A DNA stretch of 36,737 nucleotides from Candidatus Gastranaerophilales bacterium (lineage in GTDB: Bacteria > Cyanobacteriota > Vampirovibrionia > Gastranaerophilales > Gastranaerophilaceae), in the NCBI GenBank assembly GCA_905236775.1, contig CAJOOM010000076.1, positions 1 through 36,737 on the forward strand, read 5' to 3'. The notes beneath the pieces were generated by a model. The model searched no databases, was not told the origin of the DNA, and was given only the letters and a program-made list of their open reading frames with translations. Both the position numbers and the translations under genes were made by a program. Of the stretch, positions 8,644 to 18,195 are shown one piece after another. Positions within the stretch are counted from its first letter, which is position 1; every line of letters starts with the position of its first letter.

Positions 8644-9534
8644 TTATAAATCAATATTACGCTCATTATAACGTTTTATTTTATCGGAACCTTTCATGCG
8701 TTTTACGCATATAAGTTCTCTTACTTGATTTTCCATGTGGAGTTTTAATTTTAAAAACAAAATGACATCCTCAATATTTTTAAATCCATTTAGTTCTTCT
8801 CTTTTTTTAATCAATTTTTTAGCTAAAACTATGCTTACTCCTGGTAGAGCTGTTAATTCTGCTTCAGAGGCATTATTAATATCTAATTTTTCTTTTTTTA
8901 TTACAGTTTCATTAAATATAGAATCAGCATTATACGAATGTTTAGTAGTAGAATAATCATCCGTAATATCTAATTTTAATAATTGTTTCTCTTCGTGCTG
9001 AGTAGTTGAATAATTTTGCTCAGTTTTATTAGTTAAATATTCTTTATATTCAGTATTAAAATAACTACATAGCTCAATTAATTTATTGTAATTAGTATAT
9101 CTGCCGAAACTTACTAAAAACAAGTTCCATAATTCATCGTTTGTATATGTACTTGACTTGGAGATTATAAAATTTTTATTGGGGTTAGTCAAGTCTTTTC
9201 CCATAATTGTTTGACCGTTATAACCTAACTGAAGTGAACAATATTTATTAGAAAGTTTTTGTCCGCTCCATAAATCTTTATATGGGGCTAAAAACAGGGA
9301 GGCTGAACGTAATGCTTCTCTTCTGTTTATTTCTTGTTCAAGGCTATGAATTCCATAATTTTTTGTAGCGATTGTATTTGTGTGTGCAATATTATCTCCT
9401 CCAATATTTCTTATTATAAAATAAGCTATACCAATAATAATTGCACAAAGAATTGTAGGAGCAGGATACATTGCAAGAAGATATATAAATAAAAAAACTA
9501 TGAATGTTATTAATTTGTATCTGTTATGATCCAA
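8644..9534 (-). CDS. Membrane-anchored helix-hairpin-helix (ComEA-like) protein
   Basis: N-terminal hydrophobic segments; C-terminal LDINNASEAELTALPGVSIVLAKKLIKKREELNGFKNIEDV HhH motif. Confidence 0.75.
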   Translation of the reverse strand: MDHNRYKLITFIVFLFIYLLAMYPAPTILCAIIIGIAYFIIRNIGGDNIAHTNTIATKNYGIHSLEQEINRREALRSASLFLAPYKDLWSGQKLSNKYCSLQLGYNGQTIMGKDLTNPNKNFIISKSSTYTNDELWNLFLVSFGRYTNYNKLIELCSYFNTEYKEYLTNKTEQNYSTTQHEEKQLLKLDITDDYSTTKHSYNADSIFNETVIKKEKLDINNASEAELTALPGVSIVLAKKLIKKREELNGFKNIEDVILFLKLKLHMENQVRELICVKRMKGSDKIKRYNERNIDL

Positions 9535-9556
9535 TTATAAAAGTCCTTTCAGGTAA

Positions 9557-10684
9557 TTAACAGATAGTATAAACTTTTCTGTAATATAATCCTATTCCGA
9601 TTATTGTTAATACTATATCCGGCATGAATGCAGCCATTGCTGGAACTAACATACCTGTTTCTCCAAAAGATATTGACAATGCTCTTATCAGATAATATGC
9701 AAAAATAATTAATATACTAAACAAAAAGCCTCTATTGTATCTTACCCTTGGAGGTGTAATTGCAAGAGGGACACCAACAAGAACAAGAACAATCGTTGTT
9801 AAAGGCAATGCAATTTTATCAAATAAACTTATACTTAACCACCGCTTATCAGGAGTATCCGGCTTAGATAGGAGTTTGCATAATTGTATAAAGTTATTTT
9901 CATTTGCCAAATTCCGGTTCATTTCGTCCGTTAAATCCATCCCAAAACGTATCGTAGTATCTTCAAAAAGAGTTGTATCAAAGGCTCTGCCTTGATTCGT
10001 TACTGTGTAAATTGCACCTTTTTTAAATCTCCAGCCCTCTTTTGTTGTTTCACCTTCTTTTGCTTGAAGAATCTGTATTGTACCATCTTTTGAAGCATCT
10101 AAAACGGTTATATTATGCAAACAGTCCGCTTTGCTTTCCCCTACATAAAATAAACGTTTTAATGTCCCTCCGTCTTTTACTTCTTTAAATGTAAAATTTT
10201 CTTTTCCTTCTGGTATATTTTTTTTGCTAAATGCATAGAGTGCTAATTCTGTTGATTGTTTAGTCATCACTGGAACAACTGTTTCATTAACTAAAAATCC
10301 AATGCAAGCCATTATAATTGCAAATACAAAAATTGGCTTAGCAATTCTATTTATACTTATACCACAAGCTCTCATAACTGTTATTTCCGAATTCAAACTT
10401 AAACTATTCAATGTCATAACAGTTGCAAGCAAAACTCCCATTGGAATTGTCATAACAAAAACAGACGGAAGATGTAATATTATAATTAAAAATGCTATTT
10501 TAAAAGGAATTCCGTACATTGAAATCTGTTTGATTAATGTTATAAAAGTATCTGAAGCAAAAATTATTGAAGTAAAAACTAATACACCCATGATAAACAT
10601 TTCTATTACTTGCTTTAGAATATATTTATCAATCTTTTTCATTCGCTTAAGTTTAAAAATGATTTTTTTAGTATATTTTATCAA
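9557..10684 (-). CDS. LptF/LptG family LPS export permease
   Basis: KIDKYILKQVIEMFIMGVLVFTSIIFASDTF..., DKIALPLTTIVLVLVGVPLAITPPRVRYNRGF typical YjgP/YjgQ pattern. True start may be the internal MKKIDKYIL. Confidence 0.9.
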   Translation of the reverse strand: MIKYTKKIIFKLKRMKKIDKYILKQVIEMFIMGVLVFTSIIFASDTFITLIKQISMYGIPFKIAFLIIILHLPSVFVMTIPMGVLLATVMTLNSLSLNSEITVMRACGISINRIAKPIFVFAIIMACIGFLVNETVVPVMTKQSTELALYAFSKKNIPEGKENFTFKEVKDGGTLKRLFYVGESKADCLHNITVLDASKDGTIQILQAKEGETTKEGWRFKKGAIYTVTNQGRAFDTTLFEDTTIRFGMDLTDEMNRNLANENNFIQLCKLLSKPDTPDKRWLSISLFDKIALPLTTIVLVLVGVPLAITPPRVRYNRGFLFSILIIFAYYLIRALSISFGETGMLVPAMAAFMPDIVLTIIGIGLYYRKVYTIC

Positions 10685-10722
10685 ATTCTATCCTCACATA
10701 AATGATTATATAATAAACAACT

Positions 10723-13700
10723 TTAGTATGGCAGCGCCTCTAAAAAGTCCGGCAGTTTGGTATTTGCAGGTGGCTGCTCTTTTTGTTTTAAAGACTTTTT
10801 GGTATACGATATCCAATTAAATTGAATAACTGAGCTTGGTTTTTCTAAAATACCATTTATTAAAGCTTTAAACTCTTTCGTATTGCGAGTTTGTAATTGC
10901 GGAAGTTTATCTATGTCTTCTGTTTGAACGTTCAAGTTGTTTTCTTCACCTGTTAACATAACCATAAGCTTATTAAATGAAAAATCACCAAAAGCGCCCA
11001 GACTTTCTATTACTTCATCAGAAATTCTTCCAAGTATATTAAATTTTGCATAATCTGTTTCCGGATTATACAGTCCTTTTATAAACATCGCCATATATGG
11101 TCCTTGTGATTGTAAGAAATTAATGTTTGCAATACCATCTTTCATTTCTATATCACCTCTTAGATATTTAAAAAGACCTGTATCTTTTAATGTAACTGCT
11201 TTTGTTATTCCGCTCAATGAAGTTCTTAACATATTGTCTGCAATCACATTTTGCGCATATAATAAATGCTCTAATTTACCTAAAGTACCCATGTGACCGT
11301 TATGTACAATAAACTTTATATTTCCATTTATACTTTGTTTTGAATTTAAATTTCCTTTAATAGTTGTATCAAAATCCATGCTGCCAGTAAATTGTTCTTT
11401 TTTTGATGAAATAACATTAAAAATAGGTGAAGCACTTGCGCCTCGAGCTTGAATTGTAGATTCAAAATTATCATTTATTAAATTGTAGTTAAGCGCGCCA
11501 GCCATTTTTCCATTATATAAATCAGCAGATAAATTATTTATATTTAAGGTATTATTATTCAAATCGAAATCAGCATTTAGTGCTGATAAATTTATTATAT
11601 TATTGTATATTGAAACAGAAGCTCGCTCAGCATAAAATTTACCTTCTTGAATTTTTACTGAATGCTTATCAATAAATGGATTATTTTTAAATCCTAGCAT
11701 TGTATCGGTATTTAAAAATTTAGATTTTATTCCTGCATTTTTTACAACAATGCTATTTGAAAAATTAGTAGAAATTGTTGCATTTATACTTGCGCTTGAA
11801 TCTGCTATTTTAACGATTGGTGCATTCAAAATTGCAACGTTTTTGTTAAAATCGATTATAGCATTGCTTACTGAAAGCTGTAAAAATTGATTAATTATAT
11901 TTGAGATTGTTAATTGTCCAACAAGTTCAGGCTGTTTAACTTCGCCATTAATAAAGACATCGCCTTTAATTTGAGCTATTGTATCATTTATATTTAAGTT
12001 CAACTGTTGTGGTATAAATACTCTTATATTTTTCATTACAGGTTTAAATATATTTTCTATATTACCGCTTATAATTAGTTTTTTAGTTCCTTTATTATAT
12101 TTTGTGCTTGAAGAAGTCTTTTCATTCAGTGAAGAAATACTTAAGTCTTCTATTTTTAGATTATTTTTTTCCAGTTTTCCGGAGAAATTGATTGAGGATG
12201 GCTCGTCTAAAACCAATGAGTTAATAATTTGAACTTGGGAATCTAAATTTTGAGACTCTTTATTTCCGAAAATATGAATTTTTATAGGAAATACAGATGA
12301 TAAATTTTTCGTATAATTTATATCCTTAGAATTTATCGAGCCATTAATATTTAGATTAAATAATGTATTCCTAGAACTAAAATCTGATATCTCAGCATTT
12401 GCTTGAAGTTTGGAATTTGGCATATATATATTTGTATTTTTGATACTAATCTTATCTCCATCAACTAAAAGTTTAAGAGTTGGTATTTTTATATTTTCTG
12501 CAAATTTAGGTTTTATATTAATATTCGAGATTAGAGCAACATTATCCTTATTTGTGTCTAAATTTAATGCGTCGAATGAAATAGAATTTTTGTCTTTATC
12601 TATTCTAAATTTTTCTATTCGTACATTTTCTTTATGTATTATATTTTCTAACGTACCTGTAAGCTTTGCATCAAGAGAGATAAGTCCATTTGCAATACCA
12701 ATATTAGAGGGTAAAATATGTTTCAGCTCTACTTTATCCATTAATAATTGTAAATCAATTTCTTTTTTAATTTTTCCTTTAATCATAATTGGTGCATTAT
12801 TAATATATCCCACTGCATTTGATATATTAATACTATTGTTTGAAAAGTCTATATCAGAATTTATATTTTGCATCTTAATTCCGCTAGATTTTACTGCAGC
12901 ATCTGAAATTTTTAAATACCCTGTTGATTTTAGTTTATTGATATCTCCTTTTAGATTAAAATCAGCTTTTAACTTTCCTGACATCAATTCAATACCTTTA
13001 TATTTTGAACAATCAATCAAAAGCTTGATTTTTTTATATAAATCAGCAAGCATAATTTCATCAGTTTTTACTGTTAAATCTATTTCCGGTTTTTTAGAAT
13101 TATCAATTATGCCGGCTAAATCAACTTTTTTATCAGATGAAGTATAAATATTTGACTGAACTCCAACCTTGTTCCCTAAAAAAGTTAAGTATATAAAACT
13201 CTTGGGGTTCTTTTTTTCTAAATCAAGTACTAATATTTTATCCAGATTTAATGTCCCAGATATTTGAATATTCTTTTCTTTGTTATTATATAATTTTAAA
13301 TTTGCGAATATATCCGAATAAAAATCCAGATTTTCTATTTGGTCAATAAATTCTTGCAAATTAAACTTATTAGCAGCTTCTTTATCTAATTCAAAGTATG
13401 GTGCTAGTGAAAGATTATAACTTATGTGCCTTTTATCATTAATATAGAATTCTCCGTCAGTTACAACTTTTAAGTTTTTATAGTTTTTTAATTTTATAAT
13501 ATCAAGATTTGCACCTTTTATTTCGTATTTTTTGTTATTTTCATCGGTTTTGTATTTAATGCTATAATTTTTTAATTGCAAATTAGGGTACTCTTCAAAG
13601 TCTTTAGAGTTAATTTTTTCCATTAACGAACTTAAAAATTTGTCTTTAGAACTCACATCTACTATAAATCTGTCCGCATAAATCTTATTTACTTTTATGT

Positions 13701-13986
13701 CATTTTTTAATACAGCTGACCAATTAACATAAAATTTAACATTATTTAGTTGTGCAAATTTTTTATTATCTTCATACATAACATGCATTAATGGTGCTTT
13801 TATTTTTAAAGCCGGTCCAAGTCTAAAGATTAACTTTTCTATATGAACTTTTACACCTAATTCATCTTGAAATTGTTTCTCGACAACAGGTATGAATTTT
13901 GATGCACCGATAGGTATAAAACAAACTGTTATACATAATGCTAAGGTTATGATTGCTATTATTAAGTAAATTCTATATTTTTTCAT
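10723..13986 (-). CDS. AsmA/TamB-like envelope protein
   Basis: N-terminal signal anchor, long beta-rich repetitive body, C-terminal AsmA-type region (NGNIKFIVHNGHMGTLGKLEHLLYAQNV...). Confidence 0.75.
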   Translation of the reverse strand: MKKYRIYLIIAIITLALCITVCFIPIGASKFIPVVEKQFQDELGVKVHIEKLIFRLGPALKIKAPLMHVMYEDNKKFAQLNNVKFYVNWSAVLKNDIKVNKIYADRFIVDVSSKDKFLSSLMEKINSKDFEEYPNLQLKNYSIKYKTDENNKKYEIKGANLDIIKLKNYKNLKVVTDGEFYINDKRHISYNLSLAPYFELDKEAANKFNLQEFIDQIENLDFYSDIFANLKLYNNKEKNIQISGTLNLDKILVLDLEKKNPKSFIYLTFLGNKVGVQSNIYTSSDKKVDLAGIIDNSKKPEIDLTVKTDEIMLADLYKKIKLLIDCSKYKGIELMSGKLKADFNLKGDINKLKSTGYLKISDAAVKSSGIKMQNINSDIDFSNNSINISNAVGYINNAPIMIKGKIKKEIDLQLLMDKVELKHILPSNIGIANGLISLDAKLTGTLENIIHKENVRIEKFRIDKDKNSISFDALNLDTNKDNVALISNINIKPKFAENIKIPTLKLLVDGDKISIKNTNIYMPNSKLQANAEISDFSSRNTLFNLNINGSINSKDINYTKNLSSVFPIKIHIFGNKESQNLDSQVQIINSLVLDEPSSINFSGKLEKNNLKIEDLSISSLNEKTSSSTKYNKGTKKLIISGNIENIFKPVMKNIRVFIPQQLNLNINDTIAQIKGDVFINGEVKQPELVGQLTISNIINQFLQLSVSNAIIDFNKNVAILNAPIVKIADSSASINATISTNFSNSIVVKNAGIKSKFLNTDTMLGFKNNPFIDKHSVKIQEGKFYAERASVSIYNNIINLSALNADFDLNNNTLNINNLSADLYNGKMAGALNYNLINDNFESTIQARGASASPIFNVISSKKEQFTGSMDFDTTIKGNLNSKQSINGNIKFIVHNGHMGTLGKLEHLLYAQNVIADNMLRTSLSGITKAVTLKDTGLFKYLRGDIEMKDGIANINFLQSQGPYMAMFIKGLYNPETDYAKFNILGRISDEVIESLGAFGDFSFNKLMVMLTGEENNLNVQTEDIDKLPQLQTRNTKEFKALINGILEKPSSVIQFNWISYTKKSLKQKEQPPANTKLPDFLEALPY

Positions 13987-15017
13987 TATATTAGAACATC
14001 TCCACTATTTTTATCAAAAAAATACATATTATTAACATCTAAATTTAATGTAATATTATCAGAAATATCGTAATCTAGCGGAACCCTTGCTGAACATTTT
14101 TGATTATTCAATCTAAAATATACAATTCTTTCACCGCCGGTCATTTCAAGTATATCAACAGGAACAGTAATTGTTTGATTACCGCTAATCATTTTCTCTG
14201 CACGAATAGCAACTGTTACTTCTCCGTTAGCTACTTTATCTGTCTTAAATTCAGTGCTTTCGATACTAAATTTTCCATCTTGAACATTAACGTTAATAAA
14301 ATTCATTTGCCCAATAAAACCGGCTACAAATTTATTTTTTGGATGATTATATATTTCCTCTGGAGTTCCTGCTTGTTGAATTTTACCTCTGTCAAGAACA
14401 ACAATTCTATCTCCCATGGTTAATGCCTCTGTTTGATCGTGAGTAACATAAATAAATGTTGTCTGGAGCTTTTGATGGAGTTTTTTTATCTCTGAACGCA
14501 TTTGGACTCTTAAATTTGCATCTAAATTTGATAGCGGTTCATCCATTAAAAATACCTTTGGATTTCTAACTATGGCTCTTCCAAGTGCAACTCTTTGTCT
14601 CTGTCCTCCTGATAACTGACGCGGCTTTCTATCCAGAAGTTCTATTAAATTTAAAGATTTTGCAACTTCATTTACTTTTTCATCTATTATTTTTTTATCA
14701 ACTTTTCTCATTTTTAAACCAAATGCAATATTATCATATACACTCATATGCGGATAAAGAGCATAGCTTTGAAATACAAACGCAATATCTCTGTCTTTAG
14801 GATGAACATTATTTACAACTTTTCCATCTATTATGACTTCACCGCTTGTAATTTCTTCTAGTCCTGAAATTAATCTTAAAATAGTTGATTTACCGCATCC
14901 TGAAGAGCCGACAAGTACAATAAATTCTTTATCATTAATCTCAAGATTTATATCATTGATTATATTATTCTTTCCATCATAACTTTTAATTAGATTCTTT
15001 AGAACTACACTGCTCAT
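13986..15017 (-). CDS. ABC transporter ATP-binding protein, MalK/UgpC-like
   Basis: Walker A GSSGCGKST, LSGGQRQRVALGRAIVRNPKVFLMDEPLSNLDANLR, C-terminal TOBE-like domain. Confidence 0.93.
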   Translation of the reverse strand: MSSVVLKNLIKSYDGKNNIINDINLEINDKEFIVLVGSSGCGKSTILRLISGLEEITSGEVIIDGKVVNNVHPKDRDIAFVFQSYALYPHMSVYDNIAFGLKMRKVDKKIIDEKVNEVAKSLNLIELLDRKPRQLSGGQRQRVALGRAIVRNPKVFLMDEPLSNLDANLRVQMRSEIKKLHQKLQTTFIYVTHDQTEALTMGDRIVVLDRGKIQQAGTPEEIYNHPKNKFVAGFIGQMNFINVNVQDGKFSIESTEFKTDKVANGEVTVAIRAEKMISGNQTITVPVDILEMTGGERIVYFRLNNQKCSARVPLDYDISDNITLNLDVNNMYFFDKNSGDVLI

Positions 15018-15155
15018 TTTTATTTAAAACTCCTCTTTTTTAATGAAAATACAAAATTTATAAAGAAAATTATTTCAATATGTTTAAAGTTAAATTATTT
15101 TTAGGGAAATAAAACTTAATAATTTTCTATTACTTTTATATTTTACCCTTACCCC

Positions 15156-16235
15156 CTATCCTTCGGGAATAATAACATTAAAACTTGTATTTTTAAGGAT
15201 TTGTGATTCAACCCAAACAATTCCGCCTAGAGCTTGTGTATAATTCTTAACCGAAGCAAGAACTATAGCTCTTAAAACATTTTTTCTATTTGATGAATCT
15301 AATATTCTGTATGGGTCAAACATGCAATCTAAATCATTTTCAGTAAGTAAAAATGAATTACTTGATAAAGAAAATTTTGTATAATTACCAGGTTGCAATC
15401 CTTTATCAGATATTTCATCTTCTTTTGGTGTAGAAAGTGTTATTGTTATTTCTCCGATATCTAATGATTTAAGAATAACTTCAAATAAATTTTGAAGAAT
15501 ATTCCTTACTATATTTAAATCCGTTGAAATAGTTCTTTTATAATCTTCATCTTGCTTTACTTGTATTTTTACATCTTTACCTTTGAATAGTTGCTCATTG
15601 TATTTAACAACTGAATTTACAAGTGCAATTCCATCAACCACTTTTCGTTCAGGGTGAAATGGCACTGACTCCGTTTCTGAAAGTTCTAGCAGTTTTCCAA
15701 TGAAATACATTAAATCTGTTGAATTTTTATTTATGATTTTTATATACTTTTCTTGCTGCTCACTCATTGAACCGCCCAAACCATCAGACATAGCTTGAGA
15801 AAATCCGACAATAGATTGAACAGGTGCTTTTAAATCATTCGTTAACTTTAAAAGAAAATTGTTTTTCTCTCTGTTTATCTCGGTGTTATTTTTTTGTTCC
15901 ACCGGTTCTGATTGATTTACTGCTTCACGAAAATCTAAAACATAACCGTTTTCTATTTCTCTTGCAGTCATGTCATAATATAATTCTCTATTTTTAAACT
16001 TTACTATTAAAGGTTTATGTAGAATTACAGCATTTGATATTAAAGTAATTGAGTTTTCAATAAAATCATCGATATTTGATGTCATCAAATGCATTTTTGA
16101 CGTTTCAAAAAAATCTGATGCAATATCATTTACCCATTGAATTTTACCTTCTTTGTTTATATAAACCAATGCATCCGGCAAAGCCTTTTCTACATCTATT
16201 GAATTTGTTTTAAATAATATTTTCTTAAAATCCAT
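15156..16235 (-). CDS. PAS-domain histidine-kinase-like protein, probable pseudokinase
   Basis: PAS-like N-terminus (LPDALVYINKEGKIQWVNDIASDFF), H-box-like FLLKLTNDLKAPVQSIVGFSQAM with Asn in place of His; degenerate N/G1/G2 boxes. Confidence 0.85.
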   Translation of the reverse strand: MDFKKILFKTNSIDVEKALPDALVYINKEGKIQWVNDIASDFFETSKMHLMTSNIDDFIENSITLISNAVILHKPLIVKFKNRELYYDMTAREIENGYVLDFREAVNQSEPVEQKNNTEINREKNNFLLKLTNDLKAPVQSIVGFSQAMSDGLGGSMSEQQEKYIKIINKNSTDLMYFIGKLLELSETESVPFHPERKVVDGIALVNSVVKYNEQLFKGKDVKIQVKQDEDYKRTISTDLNIVRNILQNLFEVILKSLDIGEITITLSTPKEDEISDKGLQPGNYTKFSLSSNSFLLTENDLDCMFDPYRILDSSNRKNVLRAIVLASVKNYTQALGGIVWVESQILKNTSFNVIIPEG

Positions 16236-16347
16236 TTCTACTACCTCATCAAAAAAATTTTACCACGAATAATACTATTAAAAAATAATTAAAATTATTA
16301 AGATTTGTAATTTTTTGTATTAATATAAGGTTAGTAAAGGAAAGTAT

Positions 16348-17376
16348 ATGAAGTACAAAGATTATTATGAAATTTTAGGTGTTTCACGTGATGCAGATGC
16401 ATCTGCAATAAAATCAGCATACAGGAAACTTGCTAGGAAATATCATCCTGATGTAAATAAAACGAAGGAAGCAGAAGAAAAATTTAAAGATATTAATGAA
16501 GCTTATGAAGTTTTATCTGATAAAAATAAAAGACAAAGATATGATAGCTTAGGCTCAAACTGGCAAGGCGGAGCTGATTGGACGCCACCTCCTGGGTTTG
16601 AAAATTTTAGTTTTAATTTTAATCAAGGCGGCGGACAAAGTTTTGATTTTGGAAACAGTGGTTTCTCCGAATTTTTTAGCTCTATATTTGGCGATATGAT
16701 GAGCGGAATGGGTGGAAATCAAACAAGACAGTCATATACAAATTTTGATTTTGGTAGTGCTCAAAGAAATACAAGTTCAAGACGTAGCGCGCGACAAGAA
16801 AAACAGGAAGATTTAGATATAACAAAGAATCTAAATGTAACTGCACGAGAAATTTTTGACGGAAAACCAATAACTGTTACATTTACTGATATGGAAAGAT
16901 GTCATGAATGTTCAGGAGGCGGCTATTGCTCACATTGCGGAGGTACTGGAATTGTTTCGACTCCTAAAACTGTTAAAGTAAAATTGCCAAAAGGTATTGA
17001 AGAAGGTAAAAAAATACGTTTAAAAGGCGAAGGAAAGTCTGACAGTTTTGGAAGAAAAGGTGATTTATATTTCATTGTGCATTTTAAAGACAGTGAATAT
17101 GAATTTGAGGGTTCTAATATAACAAAAGATGTTGAAATTACACCCCCTGAAGCAGTTTTAGGGTGTTCTAAATGTATTCAAACATTGCATGGAAAAATTA
17201 ATATAAAGATTCCTGCTGGTGTTTCAAGCGGACAGACATTAAGACTTAAACAGCTTGGCATTCCAAGTACAAATGGTTTTGGTGATTTAAATGCAAGAAT
17301 CAAAATAGTAGTTCCGAAAAACCAATCTTCGGAAGTTATTGAATTATATAAAAAGATTTTTAATCTTCAAAAGTAG
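16348..17376 (+). CDS. DnaJ-like co-chaperone with reduced zinc finger
   Basis: J domain with HPD (KYHPDVNK), Gly/Phe-rich region, [17 protein letters not shown], DnaJ C-terminal domain. Confidence 0.93.
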   Translation: MKYKDYYEILGVSRDADASAIKSAYRKLARKYHPDVNKTKEAEEKFKDINEAYEVLSDKNKRQRYDSLGSNWQGGADWTPPPGFENFSFNFNQGGGQSFDFGNSGFSEFFSSIFGDMMSGMGGNQTRQSYTNFDFGSAQRNTSSRRSARQEKQEDLDITKNLNVTAREIFDGKPITVTFTDMERCHECSGGGYCSHCGGTGIVSTPKTVKVKLPKGIEEGKKIRLKGEGKSDSFGRKGDLYFIVHFKDSEYEFEGSNITKDVEITPPEAVLGCSKCIQTLHGKINIKIPAGVSSGQTLRLKQLGIPSTNGFGDLNARIKIVVPKNQSSEVIELYKKIFNLQK

Positions 17377-17395
17377 AATGCATGTTATAAATACA

Positions 17396-18043
17396 TTATC
17401 TAACTAATATCACATAGCAAGGTTTTTCGCTGGAATAAACTCCATTGGCTGAAAACTCTATCATTCCTGACTTGTCTACATGTAAAAAGCCGGTCAAATT
17501 AAATTTTTGAATTTTAGAATTTCCTGATGCAAATTTATATCCCTCCAGAGACTTACTTGTGTCATTATATATGAATATTTTTAGTTCCCCAAAATGTTTT
17601 TTCAGCTTATATGAATTTGTATTTTTGCTAAAGTCAGAAATTGATATTATCGTATAATTTGGCAAAAGGTTTTGTACTTCTTCCTTCTCAAGTATACGTT
17701 TATATATTTTGCCATTTTCATATTCTATCTCATAGAATCTTAGATCTTTATTTGAATATCCAAATAAATGACCGTTATAGATAAATTCATATTCACAGTC
17801 AGTTGTAAAAGCAAAATTTTTATTTGGATCTAAATAATCAAAAGTACTTCCAAAACCTTTTACTTTTGTAAAGTATAAGCTATTTTTTTTATTAACTGTA
17901 TACGACCATTCATGAGTAGTTTGATTGTATGCTATATTATCCCTTACTTTAATATTTCTATACCTTATATCAGGATAGTTCTGTGCCATGACACATAGGT
18001 TCATAAAAACAAGCATAAAAATACTTAGTACTATCTTTTTCAT
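17396..18043 (-). CDS. Secreted hypothetical protein
   Basis: Signal peptide MKKIVLSIFMLVFMNLCVMAQ; RBS AGGAGAG on minus strand. Confidence 0.75.
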   Translation of the reverse strand: MKKIVLSIFMLVFMNLCVMAQNYPDIRYRNIKVRDNIAYNQTTHEWSYTVNKKNSLYFTKVKGFGSTFDYLDPNKNFAFTTDCEYEFIYNGHLFGYSNKDLRFYEIEYENGKIYKRILEKEEVQNLLPNYTIISISDFSKNTNSYKLKKHFGELKIFIYNDTSKSLEGYKFASGNSKIQKFNLTGFLHVDKSGMIEFSANGVYSSEKPCYVILVR

Positions 18044-18195
18044 AAAGCTCTCCTTTTAAAAATTATACAAGATTGCTAAGGGTTTATCAAGTAAATTAGA
18101 TATATTTAGCTTTAAATATTAGTTTATATTTTTTAATATCTTGACCGATTAACAAATAGTTAATATTATATAATGTATAAGACTGGAGGGAAAGT

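Noticed and set aside
10302-10820. Plus-strand ORF of 172 aa antisense to LptF/G
   Set aside because: Overlaps a confident LptF/G gene; no supporting start signal.
12410-13147. Plus-strand ORF of 245 aa antisense to the AsmA-like gene
   Set aside because: Hydrophobic composition expected from antisense of an AT-rich, Ile/Lys/Asn-rich gene; the sense ORF is much longer with a signal anchor.
16296-16313. TTATTAAGATTTGTAA shared with 3425-3440
   Set aside because: AT-rich 16-mer; flanking spacing to TATAAG differs between sites (13 versus 16 nt), so a shared promoter is not supported.
18060-18195. Possible glutamine riboswitch (glnA motif) upstream of glnA
   Set aside because: Did not see the conserved core of the cyanobacterial glnA RNA motif; leader is AT-rich without clear stems.
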